Source: Streptomyces sp. TRM68367 (lineage in GTDB: Bacteria; Actinomycetota; Actinomycetes; Streptomycetales; Streptomycetaceae). From it: a stretch of DNA of 64,000 bases. Under the pieces are notes generated by a model. That model saw only the letters and a list, made by a program, of their open reading frames with translations, was not told the origin of the DNA and made no database searches. Of the stretch, positions 55,325 to 64,000 are shown piece after piece. The stretch lies in assembly GCF_014495685.1 (NCBI RefSeq), contig NZ_JACTVI010000018.1, positions 1 to 64,000 on the forward strand, read 5' to 3'. Both the position numbers and the translations under genes were made by a program. The stretch's first letter is position 1, and every line of letters begins with the position of its first letter.

Positions 55325-57349
55325 GTGCGTCCGCCAGTAACTGCACAGGAGAGATCCGCGCCAGAGCCCGCACCGGGACCGCGGACGCCGGACGCCCAGC
55401 CGGTGCCATCGGACACCGGGCCGACACCGTCGGACGCCGTGCCCGAGGACCGGCCGCGCCGTTGGCCGGCCGGCCGGAAGGAACAGGCTGATCAGGCGGA
55501 CCAGACCGGCCCGATGGGCCAGGCCGACCCGACGGACCAGACCGTGACGGATCTGTCCGATCTGCCGCCCGTCTGGCCGGGGCGCGGGCTGTTCGTCTGG
55601 CCGGCCATTCCGCTGCTCGGGGCGCTGGCGCTGTGGGCGTACGCCGTGCGGCACACGAACGTGTCCCGGCTCGACGACTTCGGGCTCGTCACCGCGCTGC
55701 ACCCCACGTTCTGGCTCGGCCTCGTCCTGCTCACGGCGGGCTTCTGGTTCACGCTGCGCGCCCCGCGCCACCGCAGAGGCTGGCCGGGGGCCTACGTCCT
55801 CGGCCTGCTGGTGATGGAGCGGGCCACGCAGGCCGTGCTCTACCCGACCCCGCTGTACTCGTGGGCGTGGAAGCACGACGAGGTCATCGACCACCTGCTG
55901 ACGTCCGGGCAGCTGCAGACCGCCGAGCAGCTCGGCGACATGGCCGTGTACGACCAGTGGCCGGGCTTCTTCGCCGCCCAGGCGGCGCTGGTGCGGCTGC
56001 TCGGCGTGGACTCCGCGGCGATGTACATGGCCTGGTGGCCGCTGGCCTCAAGTCTGCTGCTGCTTCTGCCGCTGCTGCTGATCTACCGCACGTTCACCCA
56101 GGACCGGCGGCTGATCTGGACGGCGGTCTGGCTGTTCTGCGTCGGCAACTGGGTCGGCCAGGACTACTTCTCCCCGCAGTCCATGGCCTTCGCCCTGCAC
56201 CTCGCCGTGCTGGCCGTCGTCCTGCGCCGGTACGGCCGTTCCGGCGGACCAGGCGGGTCGCAGCGCCCGGCCGTGTGGACGGTCGTCCTCACCCTGCTGG
56301 TCGTCGCGATCGTCATCTCGCACCAGCTCACCCCGGGCATGCTGGTCGTCTGCCTGGCCGCCCTGTGCCTGACCCGCCGCTACCGCAGCTGGTTCCCGGT
56401 CATCACGACCGTCGTGATCTTCCTGGCCTGGTGCCTGACCGCCGCGCTGCCCTTCCTGTCCGCCGCGCTGCCGGAAATGATCGCCTCGGTCGGCGATGTC
56501 GGCGCCAACGTCGAGACCGGGTACGGCGCCACCCCGACCGGCACCGGAGCGGTGGCGACCTCCTGGGCGGCCCGGCTGCTGTCGGCCTCCGTGCTGCTGC
56601 TCGCACTGGTCGGCGTGCTGCGCCAGCGGGTGCTGCGGCACCGGACGATGCCGCTGCTGCTGCTCGCCTCGGCCCCGCTGCCGATGTTCGCTGCGAGCAG
56701 CTACGGCAGCGAGATGATCTTCCGGGTGCTGATGTTCATGCTGCCCGGCGCCGCCTTCTTCGCCGCCGCCGCGCTCCTGCCCAAGGTGCGCACGCTGGCC
56801 GCCGACGCCGCGCGGGAATCGGGGACCCGGCAGAACGACGTCCGCAGCCGACTGCGCCCAGGCGTCTGGGTACCGCTCCTCACGCTGCTCGCCGGCACGC
56901 TGGCCTTCGTGCCCAGCTACTCGGGCAAGGACCGGATCAACTACTTCCCGCCGCAGGAAGTGGACCTCGTCCGCCGGCTCTTCGACCGCGCGGCCCCGGG
57001 CTCGCTCGTGGTCGCCGCCGACCGCAACTACCCGCTCGCGTACGCCTCGTACTGGAACGTCGACCACTACTGGTTCCTGGAGGACGACCGCCGCCATGTC
57101 GACCAGATCCTGAAGGACCCGGCCGCTGTCCTCGCCGGCGACATGGCCGGGGTCGAGCCGCCGGGCCGGGCCTACTTCCTGCTCACCCAGGGGCAGCTCG
57201 CCGACTCCGAGATGAACGGCATGCTCGACGAGGCCCAGCTGAACCGCGTCCGGGAGGCGATAGCCGCCTCACCGCGGTTCCGGCTCGTGGCGGAGAACAG
57301 CGCCGGCGTGGTCTACGAACTGAGGCCGGCGGGAGGAGTGGAGCGATGA
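55325..57349 (+). CDS. Polytopic glycosyltransferase-like membrane protein
   Basis: 674 aa from GTG 55325 with AGGGGGGAA upstream. An 80-residue Pro/Gln/Asp-rich start precedes ~12 membrane helices (WPAIPLLGALALWAYAV, MAWWPLASSLLLLLPLLLIY, LTLLVVAIVISHQLTPGMLV), then a C-terminal extracytoplasmic domain (DRAAPGSLVVAADRNYPLAY). It resembles GT-C type or polymerase (Wzy-like) proteins, but the family is not certain. It overlaps the next gene as ATGA. Confidence 0.65.
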   Translation: MRPPVTAQERSAPEPAPGPRTPDAQPVPSDTGPTPSDAVPEDRPRRWPAGRKEQADQADQTGPMGQADPTDQTVTDLSDLPPVWPGRGLFVWPAIPLLGALALWAYAVRHTNVSRLDDFGLVTALHPTFWLGLVLLTAGFWFTLRAPRHRRGWPGAYVLGLLVMERATQAVLYPTPLYSWAWKHDEVIDHLLTSGQLQTAEQLGDMAVYDQWPGFFAAQAALVRLLGVDSAAMYMAWWPLASSLLLLLPLLLIYRTFTQDRRLIWTAVWLFCVGNWVGQDYFSPQSMAFALHLAVLAVVLRRYGRSGGPGGSQRPAVWTVVLTLLVVAIVISHQLTPGMLVVCLAALCLTRRYRSWFPVITTVVIFLAWCLTAALPFLSAALPEMIASVGDVGANVETGYGATPTGTGAVATSWAARLLSASVLLLALVGVLRQRVLRHRTMPLLLLASAPLPMFAASSYGSEMIFRVLMFMLPGAAFFAAAALLPKVRTLAADAARESGTRQNDVRSRLRPGVWVPLLTLLAGTLAFVPSYSGKDRINYFPPQEVDLVRRLFDRAAPGSLVVAADRNYPLAYASYWNVDHYWFLEDDRRHVDQILKDPAAVLAGDMAGVEPPGRAYFLLTQGQLADSEMNGMLDEAQLNRVREAIAASPRFRLVAENSAGVVYELRPAGGVER

Positions 57350-57750
57350 CGGTGACCCCGCAGGACCTCGTGGTCCGGATACTGCCCCCGTTCGCCGGCT
57401 GGCTCGCCCTCGCCGCGCTCGCGCTGCCCGGCGCGTCACCGCTGCGCGGGGCGGCCGTGGTGGTGTTCCTGGCGGCGGGGCCGGGCGCGGCCATGGTCAG
57501 AGTCTGCGGTCCCGCGCTGCGGGCGCGGCCCGCCGAAGGGCCCGTCGAGCGCCGGGACCCGGACTTCGCCCGCCACTCCGACCTGCTGGAGCAGGCGATG
57601 CTGATCGTCTTCCTGAGCGTGACCGCCGTCATGCTCGTCGCGACGGTACTGATCGCCACGCACGTCTTCAGCGCGCAGCACGTGCTGCTGACGCTCACGC
57701 TGCTGACCACGCTCGCCGCGTTCTGCCCGCCGCTGCGCGCCTCCCCATAA
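57346..57750 (+). CDS. Small membrane protein of the glycan cluster
   Basis: 134 aa from ATG 57346, overlapping the upstream stop. Four hydrophobic segments (GWLALAALALPGASPLRG, AAVVVFLAAGPGAAMVRV, LIVFLSVTAVMLVATVLIAT, LLTLTLLTTLAAFC). No family recognised. It is probably a partner of the large membrane protein. Confidence 0.65.
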   Translation: MTVTPQDLVVRILPPFAGWLALAALALPGASPLRGAAVVVFLAAGPGAAMVRVCGPALRARPAEGPVERRDPDFARHSDLLEQAMLIVFLSVTAVMLVATVLIATHVFSAQHVLLTLTLLTTLAAFCPPLRASP

Positions 57751-57773
57751 CGGACACGGAAGGGTTCTGCTCA

Positions 57774-58886
57774 GTGAGGTTCGCCCGTCCCTTTCGCCAC
57801 CGCAAACCCAAACCCCGTGAACGACGGCCCGTCGTCGCCCTGTTGCCGGGCCGTCGCCGCCTGCTGATCACCTCCAGCACGGTGGTCTGCGCGGTCCTGG
57901 TGGCCGTACTCGCCCTGCGCAACGCCTCCGGACCGGCGGGGCCGGACTCCGGGCCGGGCGGGCAGTGCCGGCCCACGGCACTGCTCGAACCGCCGTGCGG
58001 CGCGTGGTTCGGCGCGTTCGTGCCGCACGACCGGGACGACCTGGGGCAGAAGGTGCGCGCCTACGAGGAACGCGTGGGCCGCAAGCTCGACATCGTGTAC
58101 ACGTACCACGACATGTCCCTGGCCGAGGGCGCCCGCCGCGAGGGCCAGCTCCTCACGCCCGAGGAACAGCGCGTGGGCAAGGACCACCTGCTGCTGCTGT
58201 CCTGGGAGAGCAAGTGGTGGGGCGGCACGAAGAAGCAGCAGCCGACCTGGCAGCAGATCGCCTCCGGCGCGCTCGACGACTCCGTCATCGACGTCCAGGC
58301 CCGGCGCATCAAGGACTACGGCAAGAAGGTCTTCCTCTCCTTCGACCTGGAGATGGACACCCGCACGCCGGACAACGGCACGCCGGAGGAGTACGTGAAG
58401 GCGTACCGGCACATCCACGACCGGTTCCGAGAGCTGGGCGTCGACAACGTCGTGTGGACGTGGATCACCACCGGGTACCTGAACCACGCCGACGTCATAA
58501 AGCGGATGTACCCGGGCGACGAGTACGTCGACTGGGTCGGCTACAACCAGTACAACTACTACCGCTGCCACGACACGAACTGGCTCACCTTCGCCCAGAC
58601 CCAGAACGCCACGCACGACTGGATCCGCGCGCACATCTCCGACGACAAGCCGCTGATGCTGTCCGAGTTCGGCACCGCGGCGGACGCGGACCGGCCGGAC
58701 CGGCAGGCCGAGTGGTACGCGCAGGTGCCCCGGGTGCTCAAGGGCCTGGACGGCGTCAAGGCGGCCCTCCAGTGGAACTACCGTGACCCGGGGCCGCACT
58801 GCGATCTGGCCCTGGCCAACGACCAGGCCTGGGACAGCCTCCGCAAGGCCGCCGCCGACCCGTACCTGAACCAGCCGCTCAAGTAG
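57774..58886 (+). CDS. Membrane-anchored glycoside hydrolase (GH26-like TIM barrel)
   Basis: 370 aa from GTG 57774. A basic start and one membrane anchor (LLITSSTVVCAVLVAVLAL, ~30-49) are followed by an extracellular hydrolase domain. Candidate catalytic acids are Glu in FLSFDLEMDTR and Glu in PLMLSEFGTAAD, at strands 4 and 7 of a (beta/alpha)8 barrel as in clan GH-A. The HEMNG box of classical GH26 is not conserved, so substrate is open. It could trim or release the glycan made here. Confidence 0.75.
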   Translation: MRFARPFRHRKPKPRERRPVVALLPGRRRLLITSSTVVCAVLVAVLALRNASGPAGPDSGPGGQCRPTALLEPPCGAWFGAFVPHDRDDLGQKVRAYEERVGRKLDIVYTYHDMSLAEGARREGQLLTPEEQRVGKDHLLLLSWESKWWGGTKKQQPTWQQIASGALDDSVIDVQARRIKDYGKKVFLSFDLEMDTRTPDNGTPEEYVKAYRHIHDRFRELGVDNVVWTWITTGYLNHADVIKRMYPGDEYVDWVGYNQYNYYRCHDTNWLTFAQTQNATHDWIRAHISDDKPLMLSEFGTAADADRPDRQAEWYAQVPRVLKGLDGVKAALQWNYRDPGPHCDLALANDQAWDSLRKAAADPYLNQPLK

Positions 58887-58895
58887 CCACCTGAT

Positions 58896-58958
58896 CCGGC
58901 CGCTCAAGCAACCCGCTCAAGCAACCCGGACAAGCAACCCCGAACCAGCAGCGGCCGG
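58896..58958. terminator. Inverted repeat around three 13-bp direct repeats
   Basis: CCGGCCGCT (58896-58904) pairs with AGCGGCCGG (58950-58958) between two convergent genes. The loop holds GCTCAAGCAACCC at 58902-58914 and 58915-58927 and a variant starting GGA at 58928-58940. Probable bidirectional terminator with slippage repeats. Confidence 0.55.
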
Positions 58959-58959
58959 C

Positions 58960-59802
58960 TCAGCCCGCGAACTCGGGCCCGCGCACCGCCGCGCGGCCCC
59001 GCCGGTACCAGCGCCACGCGATGGTCTTCGGCCCGTCACGGTACGGCGCGATCCGTGCGCCGCTGCCCGCCAGCCAGCCCTCGACGTCGGCGACGGTGTG
59101 GCTGCGGCGCACGATGAGCCGGGCGATGCGGTAACGCTCGTCCCGGTCCGAGCTGAGCGCGTGCCGTACGGCGGTCGCGGTCTCGTAACCCAGGCGGGCC
59201 GCCATGGCCCGTACCCGCGGGCTGTTGTAGCCGTGCGGGTAGGCGAGGTGAGGGACCGGGTGGCCGAGGGTGTCCTCCAGCATGGCTTTGGAGGTGCGCA
59301 GTTCGTACGCCAGGGCCTTGACGGACAGCGTGTCCAGCTGGGCGTGGGTGACGGTGTGGCTGCCGATCTCCATGCCGGAACGTTCCAGCTCCGCCGCGCG
59401 GTCCAGGGTCATCATCGGCGCGGGCGGCAGCAGACTTCGGCCGCCCGGGGTGATGGCTCCGGTGGTGAGATAGACGGTGGCGCACAGCCCGCGTGCGGCC
59501 AGCGCCTCGGCGGTGGGTCCGGGCAGGTCGGCGAACCCGTCGTCGAACGTGAGCAGCACGGGCCGCGGCGGCAGCGGCGTCCGCCCGGCGAGGTGGTCGG
59601 CGACCGCGCTGATGGTGACGGGAGTACGTCCGCTGTCGACGACGGCGTCGAGATGCGCGGCGAACTGCCCTGGCGTGACGGTGAATTCGGCGATCCACGC
59701 GGGCGGGTCGTCCATCACGGTGTGGTACAGGAAGACGGGTATGCTCCCGCGGCCCGCCACTCTGCCGTCCGTCCCTCTGTCACCCACAGCGGACTTGCTC
59801 AT
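58960..59802 (-). CDS. Polysaccharide deacetylase (NodB-type)
   Basis: 280 aa from ATG 59802, with GGGGGGTCA upstream and overlapping the GT2 stop. The CE4 motifs are intact: TFDDG (D87-D88) and SHTVTHAQLD (H149, H153), then HLAYPHGYNS. It has no membrane anchor or signal peptide visible, so export is unclear. It removes acetyl groups from GlcNAc-type sugars. In the same operon as the GT2 gene. Confidence 0.87.
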   Translation of the reverse strand: MSKSAVGDRGTDGRVAGRGSIPVFLYHTVMDDPPAWIAEFTVTPGQFAAHLDAVVDSGRTPVTISAVADHLAGRTPLPPRPVLLTFDDGFADLPGPTAEALAARGLCATVYLTTGAITPGGRSLLPPAPMMTLDRAAELERSGMEIGSHTVTHAQLDTLSVKALAYELRTSKAMLEDTLGHPVPHLAYPHGYNSPRVRAMAARLGYETATAVRHALSSDRDERYRIARLIVRRSHTVADVEGWLAGSGARIAPYRDGPKTIAWRWYRRGRAAVRGPEFAG

Positions 59803-61145
59803 CGTGACCCCCCACCGACCGAACCACTGCGCGCACCCGCACCCCCGGCACCCGAACCCCTGAGAGCACGCCGCGCTCGCAGATACCCCACCGGCCCGTA
59901 CACCATCCCCCGCCGTTGCAGCCGGGAGAGCCGTCGTGGCCACGGATGGTCGCGGGTGCCGTGCTCGCCGGGCGCCCCGCCGCCCTCCGTGTCCCGTACG
60001 GCGGTCAGGGCACGGGCGTGCGCAAGGCCGCGCGGCAGGCGGGCGAGGAACGCCGGCAGCAGCGTGGGCTGGTTCACCAGGACCGCCGTGAGGTAGGCGG
60101 TGAGGCCGGCGCCGTAGCCGTACGCCTGGGTCTCCAGGTCGGCCCAGGTCTCCCGGTGGTGGTGCCACACCAGCGCCCACGGCGTGTAGCGCAGCCGGTG
60201 TCCCTTGGCGAGGACGCGGACGAAGCCGTACAGGTCGTCGCCGCCACGCGCGCGCGTGCCGGCACCGGTGGCCGGGTCGAAGCCGCCGACGGCACGCAGC
60301 ACGTCCGTACGGAAGGCCATGTTGGCGCCCGAGCCGAAACGCCCCGCGGTGAACGGGAACAGCGGCTCGTCGGCGGGCGGGTCCGCCGGGTCGTACGTGC
60401 GGGGCGCGAAGCCCTTGGAGAAGCCGCCGTGGCTCTCCAGCAGCACCTGTGCCGGGGTGCGCAGCCGCGCCGGCAGGATCAGGCCCGTCGCAGCGCCGAG
60501 CCCGGGGTCGGCGGCGAAGGGCGCGGTCAGCTCGGTGACCCAGCGGGGGTCGGCGACGACGTCGTCGTCCGTGAAGGCGACCACCTCACCGCGCACGGCC
60601 GCGAGCCCGCTGTTGTGCGCGGTCGCAAGGCCTGCCACCGGCTCGCACACGTACCGCACGCGCTCGTCGTACTTCCGCTCGACCAGCTCCCGCGTCCCGT
60701 CCGTCACCGGCGCGTTGTCCACGACGACGATCTCGAACCGCGGATGGTCCTGCGCGAGCAGCGAGTCGAGCGCCCGCGCGAGCTGCCCGGCCCGCTCCCG
60801 GGTGGCGACGACGACACTGGCGTACGGCGGTTCGACACCGGCGTACGGCGGCCCGGCGGTCACTGCCTCCGGAGCCTTTCCGGCCCCCGCGCCCAACGCC
60901 TCCCGCGCGAGCCCCGCGAGCACCGCCCCCGGATCAGCCTCCTCCGGCACCCTCCCCACCATCGTGCCGACCGGCCGCCCATCCCGCCTGACCAGTATGA
61001 ACACCTCGCCGTGCGTCACCGGCGGGCTCCCCGGACCGGGTCTGAGCACCGCGTCGGCACCCTCCAGATCCAGCTCGGCGACCTGCACCGGCCTGATGCT
61101 CAGGAACCGGCGTATCTCCTCCTGCACATCCGCTGTACGGGACAT
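59799..61145 (-). CDS. Family 2 glycosyltransferase
   Basis: 448 aa from ATG 61145. The first ~105 residues are an unusual extra domain. Then comes GT-A: ASVVVATRERAGQLARALDS, FEIVVVDNAP, the metal/sugar motif AFTDDDVVADPRW and GSGANMAFRTDVLRAVGGFD with GGDDLYGFVRV (acceptor/ED region). It is probably cytoplasmic with a membrane-associated tail. It overlaps the deacetylase gene, so the two act on the same glycan. Confidence 0.88.
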   Translation of the reverse strand: MSRTADVQEEIRRFLSIRPVQVAELDLEGADAVLRPGPGSPPVTHGEVFILVRRDGRPVGTMVGRVPEEADPGAVLAGLAREALGAGAGKAPEAVTAGPPYAGVEPPYASVVVATRERAGQLARALDSLLAQDHPRFEIVVVDNAPVTDGTRELVERKYDERVRYVCEPVAGLATAHNSGLAAVRGEVVAFTDDDVVADPRWVTELTAPFAADPGLGAATGLILPARLRTPAQVLLESHGGFSKGFAPRTYDPADPPADEPLFPFTAGRFGSGANMAFRTDVLRAVGGFDPATGAGTRARGGDDLYGFVRVLAKGHRLRYTPWALVWHHHRETWADLETQAYGYGAGLTAYLTAVLVNQPTLLPAFLARLPRGLAHARALTAVRDTEGGGAPGEHGTRDHPWPRRLSRLQRRGMVYGPVGYLRARRALRGSGAGGAGARSGSVGGGSR

Positions 61146-61174
61146 GCGGCCTCCCCCTCATGTGACCCCGGTTG

Positions 61175-62260
61175 TCAGGCCCGGCGCAGCCGCGCCGCGC
61201 CCTTGAGCGTCCGCGACGCCAGCGACGCCAGCCGCGGCCGGCCGCGCACGAAGCTGTGCGCGCGGCGCGCGGGCTCGCGGCTCAGCCAGTACAGCGCGGC
61301 GCCCACCCCCACGCGGGTCGCCGCGCCTTCGTACACCGGCAGTTCGCCCGTCTTGAGCGAGTCCTTGTACTCGGCCGCGCCCCGCCCCATGTCGAGCATG
61401 CCGATGCCCTCGGCCGCCGCCGCCTCGGCCATCCGCAGATGCAGCACGAGACCCGGCGAGTACTTCGCGAACTCCGGGTCGTACGCCGGGAACCAGCAGG
61501 CCAGCACGGACGCCGAACGCAGCCCGAAGTGCGCGGCGACGGGTCGCCCCGCGGCGTACAGCACGGAGAGCGTGCCCGTGCACTGCTGCGCCCGCGTCTC
61601 GGCGAGCCGGCCGACCAGCTGGCTGATCCAGTCCTGCGCGAACCGGTCGCGGCGGCCCGTCCGGCGGTACTGGGCCGACTTCCAGCCCATCAGCGTGCGC
61701 AGCGCGGCCGGGTCGCGTTCGTCGAACACGAACCGCACCTCGCCGGCCTGACGGCCGAGCCGGCGCTCCTTCGCGAGAGTCGTCTTCAGGAACTTCGGCG
61801 ACTGGACGCGTAGCACGGACTCGTAGGTCTCGTAGCCCTTCTCCATGTCGATGACGAAGGTGGCGTGCTCCTCCGCCGCGTACGGCACGAACAGCCGCTG
61901 CTCCGCCTCCAGGTTGTCGAAGGCGAAGCTGGAGAGCGAGCAGGCCCGCAGCAGCCGGCCGGTGTCCGGCACGAGACCGGGCCGCAGCACCGCGCCATGG
62001 CAGTCCGACACCCCGAGCCCGATCGCCCGGCCCTGCCCCAGCGGCCCCCGTTCGAACGGCAGGAAGCCGGCCGTCTCACCGCCCTCCCGCAGCACGGCCA
62101 CTCTGGCCTGCGGCCGCACGTGGCCCACCGCCTCGGTGAACTCCGGTTCCATGAACGGGTTGCGCGGCGCCTCGGACAGGGCGCGCAGCTCGCGCCACCG
62201 TTCCCTGTCCCCCTCGCCGAGTTCCCCGGTCCTCAGCACGCGAATGCGCCCATTGCTCAA
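61175..62260 (-). CDS. FemAB/GNAT-like (BioF2-type) acyltransferase
   Basis: 361 aa from TTG 62260, because GGGGGTCAGG directly precedes it. GTG 62239 is an alternative. The family pattern is double GNAT: RNPFMEPEFTEAVG, LRVQSPKFLKTTLAKERRL, and MGWKSAQYRRTGRRDRF, then VLYAAGRPVAAHFGLRS and YSPGLVLHLRMAEAAA. Similar proteins appear in exopolysaccharide clusters and add acyl groups to sugars. The gap of 29 bp to the GT2 gene suggests one operon. Confidence 0.8.
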   Translation of the reverse strand: MSNGRIRVLRTGELGEGDRERWRELRALSEAPRNPFMEPEFTEAVGHVRPQARVAVLREGGETAGFLPFERGPLGQGRAIGLGVSDCHGAVLRPGLVPDTGRLLRACSLSSFAFDNLEAEQRLFVPYAAEEHATFVIDMEKGYETYESVLRVQSPKFLKTTLAKERRLGRQAGEVRFVFDERDPAALRTLMGWKSAQYRRTGRRDRFAQDWISQLVGRLAETRAQQCTGTLSVLYAAGRPVAAHFGLRSASVLACWFPAYDPEFAKYSPGLVLHLRMAEAAAAEGIGMLDMGRGAAEYKDSLKTGELPVYEGAATRVGVGAALYWLSREPARRAHSFVRGRPRLASLASRTLKGAARLRRA

Positions 62261-62444
62261 CCTGACCCCCCGATCAGTCCCCCCTGAACACTTGGAAGGT
62301 ACCGCCCGGGAGCACCCGGACGGTAGGTAGCGGAGCATGTTGTTGCCAACCGGTGCAGAAGCCTTTTACCGGCCCCCTACCAGCGATGCCGGAAACCGGC
62401 CACCACGGAACGGGAGCACCTCCGGGTGTACCTATCCTCTGATC

Positions 62445-63251
62445 ATGGCCGCACCCCTCGCATATTCACTCGTCGCCACCGACCTGGACGGAACGCTCCT
62501 GCGTGGCGACGACACCCTCTCCGACCGGTCCGTCGCCGCGCTCGCGCGGGCGGCGGACGCCGGCGCTCAGCACCTCGTGGTGACGGGCCGCCCGGCGCCG
62601 CGAGTGCGGCCCCTGCTCGACGACCTGATGTGCGGGGGGCTCGCAGTGTGCGGCCAGGGCGCGCAGGTGTACGACGCCGGCGCGGACCGCCTGCTGTGGT
62701 CGGTCACCCTGGACCGGGAGCTGGCCGAGACCGCGCTCGGCAAGATCGAGGCCGAGGTGGGGCAGGTGTACGCCGCGGTCGACCAGGACGGCGTCGACGG
62801 GCTCACGCTGATCGAGCCGGGGTACCTGATGCCGCACCCGACCCTGCCCGCCGTGCGGGTCGGGCGGCGCGATGACCTGTGGTGCGCGCCGATCAGCAAG
62901 GTGCTGCTGCGCCACCCCGACCTGTCCGACGACGAGTTGGCGGCGACCGCGCGCGAGGCGGTCGGCTCGCTGGCGACGGTCACCATGTCGGGTCCGGGGA
63001 CCGTGGAGCTCCAGCCGTGCGGCATCACCAAGGCAACCGGGCTGGCGCTGGCCGCCCGGCACCTGGGTCTTGGCCCGGCGCGGACCATCGCCTTCGGCGA
63101 CATGCCGAACGACATCCCGATGTTCGACTGGGCCGGTTACGGCGTCGCGATGGCCAACGCCCACCCCGAACTCAAGGCGGTGGCCGACGAGATCACCCTG
63201 TCGAACGAGGACGACGGCATCGCCGTCGTCCTCGAAAGACTGTTTCCGTGA
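62445..63251 (+). CDS. Cof-type HAD phosphatase
   Basis: 268 aa from ATG 62445. HAD motif I is ATD13-LD15-GTLL, then VVTGRPAPRV, a C2-type cap, Lys in GITKATGL and motif IV FGDMPNDIPMF. It probably dephosphorylates sugar phosphates or nucleotides. It is divergent from the glycan operon with a 185-bp gap, so its link to it is open. Confidence 0.9.
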   Translation: MAAPLAYSLVATDLDGTLLRGDDTLSDRSVAALARAADAGAQHLVVTGRPAPRVRPLLDDLMCGGLAVCGQGAQVYDAGADRLLWSVTLDRELAETALGKIEAEVGQVYAAVDQDGVDGLTLIEPGYLMPHPTLPAVRVGRRDDLWCAPISKVLLRHPDLSDDELAATAREAVGSLATVTMSGPGTVELQPCGITKATGLALAARHLGLGPARTIAFGDMPNDIPMFDWAGYGVAMANAHPELKAVADEITLSNEDDGIAVVLERLFP

Positions 63252-63271
63252 ACCTGCGCTCAGGCCGTGCC

Positions 63272-64000
63272 TCAGTACGGGCCGAACACGTTGTCGATCG
63301 ACCCGTACCGCTGGGCCGCGTAGTTGCACGCGGCCGTGATGTTCGCGACCGGGTCGAACGGGTCCCACGACGTGCCGTCCACGTGGTAGGCCTGGAAGGT
63401 CGGGTCGATGGTCTGGAGCAGGCCCTTGGACGGGGTGCCGGCGGCGGCGTTGGAGTCCCAGTTGTTGATGGCCTGGGGGTTGCCGGACGACTCCCGCATG
63501 ATGTTGCGGTAGATACCGTCGTACGACCCGGGAATTCCCTTCTGCGCCATGATGTCCATCGCCTCGTGGATCCAGCCGTCGAGGTTGTTCGGGTACGTCT
63601 TGGCGGAGGCCTGGGTGGCCTGGGCGACGGTGGACTCCTTGGGGGTCGTGGCGGCCTTGTCAGCCGTCTTGCTCGGCGTGCTCGCCTTCTTCGTCGTCCT
63701 GACGGTGAACTCAACGCCCGGGTGGATCAGCCTCGGGTTGTCACCGACGACCGCGCGGTTGTCCTTGTAGAGCTGTCGCCAGCCGCCCGGTGTGTCGTAC
63801 TTGTGGGCAATGCCATAGAGGGTGTCGCCCTTGACCGTCTTGTACGTGACGGATCTGACCTGCGCTGCGGCCTGCGCGGCGGCGGGGGCCTGGGACGGCT
63901 GTGCGGCGCTCGCGGTGGTCGCGCCCAGAAGCGGGAGGGCGAGCGCGGCGGTGCCGGTTCCGGCTGCGACGACGTGTCGGATGAGCGGGTTGGTGCGCGG
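63272..64000 (-). CDS. Secreted LysM / lytic transglycosylase-like protein (5' end outside window)
   Basis: 242 codons plus TAG are visible, and the start lies beyond 64,000. The order is: the end of a signal peptide (GTAALALPLLGATTASA before AQPSQ), a LysM domain (SVTYKTVKGDTLYGIAHKYD, DNPRLIHPGVEFTV), a Lys/Thr linker, and a C-terminal SLT-type domain with the candidate catalytic Glu in IMRESSGNPQAINNWD and SKGLLQTIDPTFQAYH. It should bind and cut peptidoglycan glycan strands outside the cell. It is complete at its 3' end. Confidence 0.88.
   Translation of the reverse strand, partial: PRTNPLIRHVVAAGTGTAALALPLLGATTASAAQPSQAPAAAQAAAQVRSVTYKTVKGDTLYGIAHKYDTPGGWRQLYKDNRAVVGDNPRLIHPGVEFTVRTTKKASTPSKTADKAATTPKESTVAQATQASAKTYPNNLDGWIHEAMDIMAQKGIPGSYDGIYRNIMRESSGNPQAINNWDSNAAAGTPSKGLLQTIDPTFQAYHVDGTSWDPFDPVANITAACNYAAQRYGSIDNVFGPY

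Noticed and set aside
23017..58940. CRISPR-like repeats
   Set aside because: The tandem repeats at 23,017 and 58,902 have two to three adjacent units without spacers and no cas genes nearby.
1..64000. tRNA, rRNA, transposase or attachment sites
   Set aside because: I scanned for cloverleaf arms, transposase-like products and flanking direct repeats and saw none. A tRNAscan/ISfinder run would be the proper test.

Overview
The window reads as Streptomyces chromosomal DNA. GC content is very high with strong third-position GC bias, GTG starts are frequent, many operon genes overlap as ATGA or GTGA, and a bldA-type TTA codon appears in a decayed gene. The gene order mqnC, menG, menJ, NlpC/P60, nuoA-N, recQ follows what I recall of the core arm of Streptomyces chromosomes such as S. 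coelicolor (recollection, not a search).

Left part (1-19,534) is an accessory patchwork. Positions 1-3,635 carry a type VII secretion (T7SS/ESX)-like module on the minus strand: a lipoprotein, a four-cysteine exported protein, a small WxxG protein, a 400-aa WXG-domain substrate and a short 88-aa protein. A second, paralogous lipoprotein / exported protein / small WxxG protein set lies at 17,342-19,534. Between the two are a GntR regulator with a perfect inverted repeat, a broken Uma2-like gene, a frameshifted membrane protein gene, a truncated MatB-like deacetylase/glycosyltransferase, and three orphan C-terminal pieces of the T7SS-module proteins (5,431-5,751; 8,031-8,561; 15,428-15,517).

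A Tad (Flp) pilus locus runs from 8,813 to 15,345 (SAF/CpaB-like, TadZ-like, TadA, TadB, TadC, Flp-like pilin, two TadE-like proteins, TadG-like). It resumes after the second T7SS-like module with a LysM-BTAD membrane protein and the prepilin peptidase (19,853-23,667). A 72-aa peptide with a double-glycine leader (15,866-16,084) lies in the interrupting segment.

Middle part (23,740-46,582) is core respiration. MqnC (futalosine pathway), MenG and the MenJ-type reductase make and finish menaquinone. The fourteen-gene nuoA-N operon encodes complex I, which uses that quinone. A near-consensus Rex operator sits in the nuoA leader, so NADH/NAD+ sensing probably controls the operon. A PASTA protein, a GNAT acetyltransferase and an NlpC/P60 cell-wall hydrolase are interspersed.

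Right part (46,877-64,000) holds recQ, an M56 peptidase, fumarylacetoacetase, and a probable surface-glycan cluster (51,677-62,260): DegT/AHBA-type PLP enzyme, Wzx-like flippase, polytopic glycosyltransferase-like protein, small membrane protein, membrane-anchored glycoside hydrolase, polysaccharide deacetylase, GT2 and a FemAB/GNAT-like protein. It ends with a Cof-type HAD phosphatase and a LysM/lytic-transglycosylase gene that runs off the right edge. I saw no tRNA, rRNA, CRISPR array or transposase.
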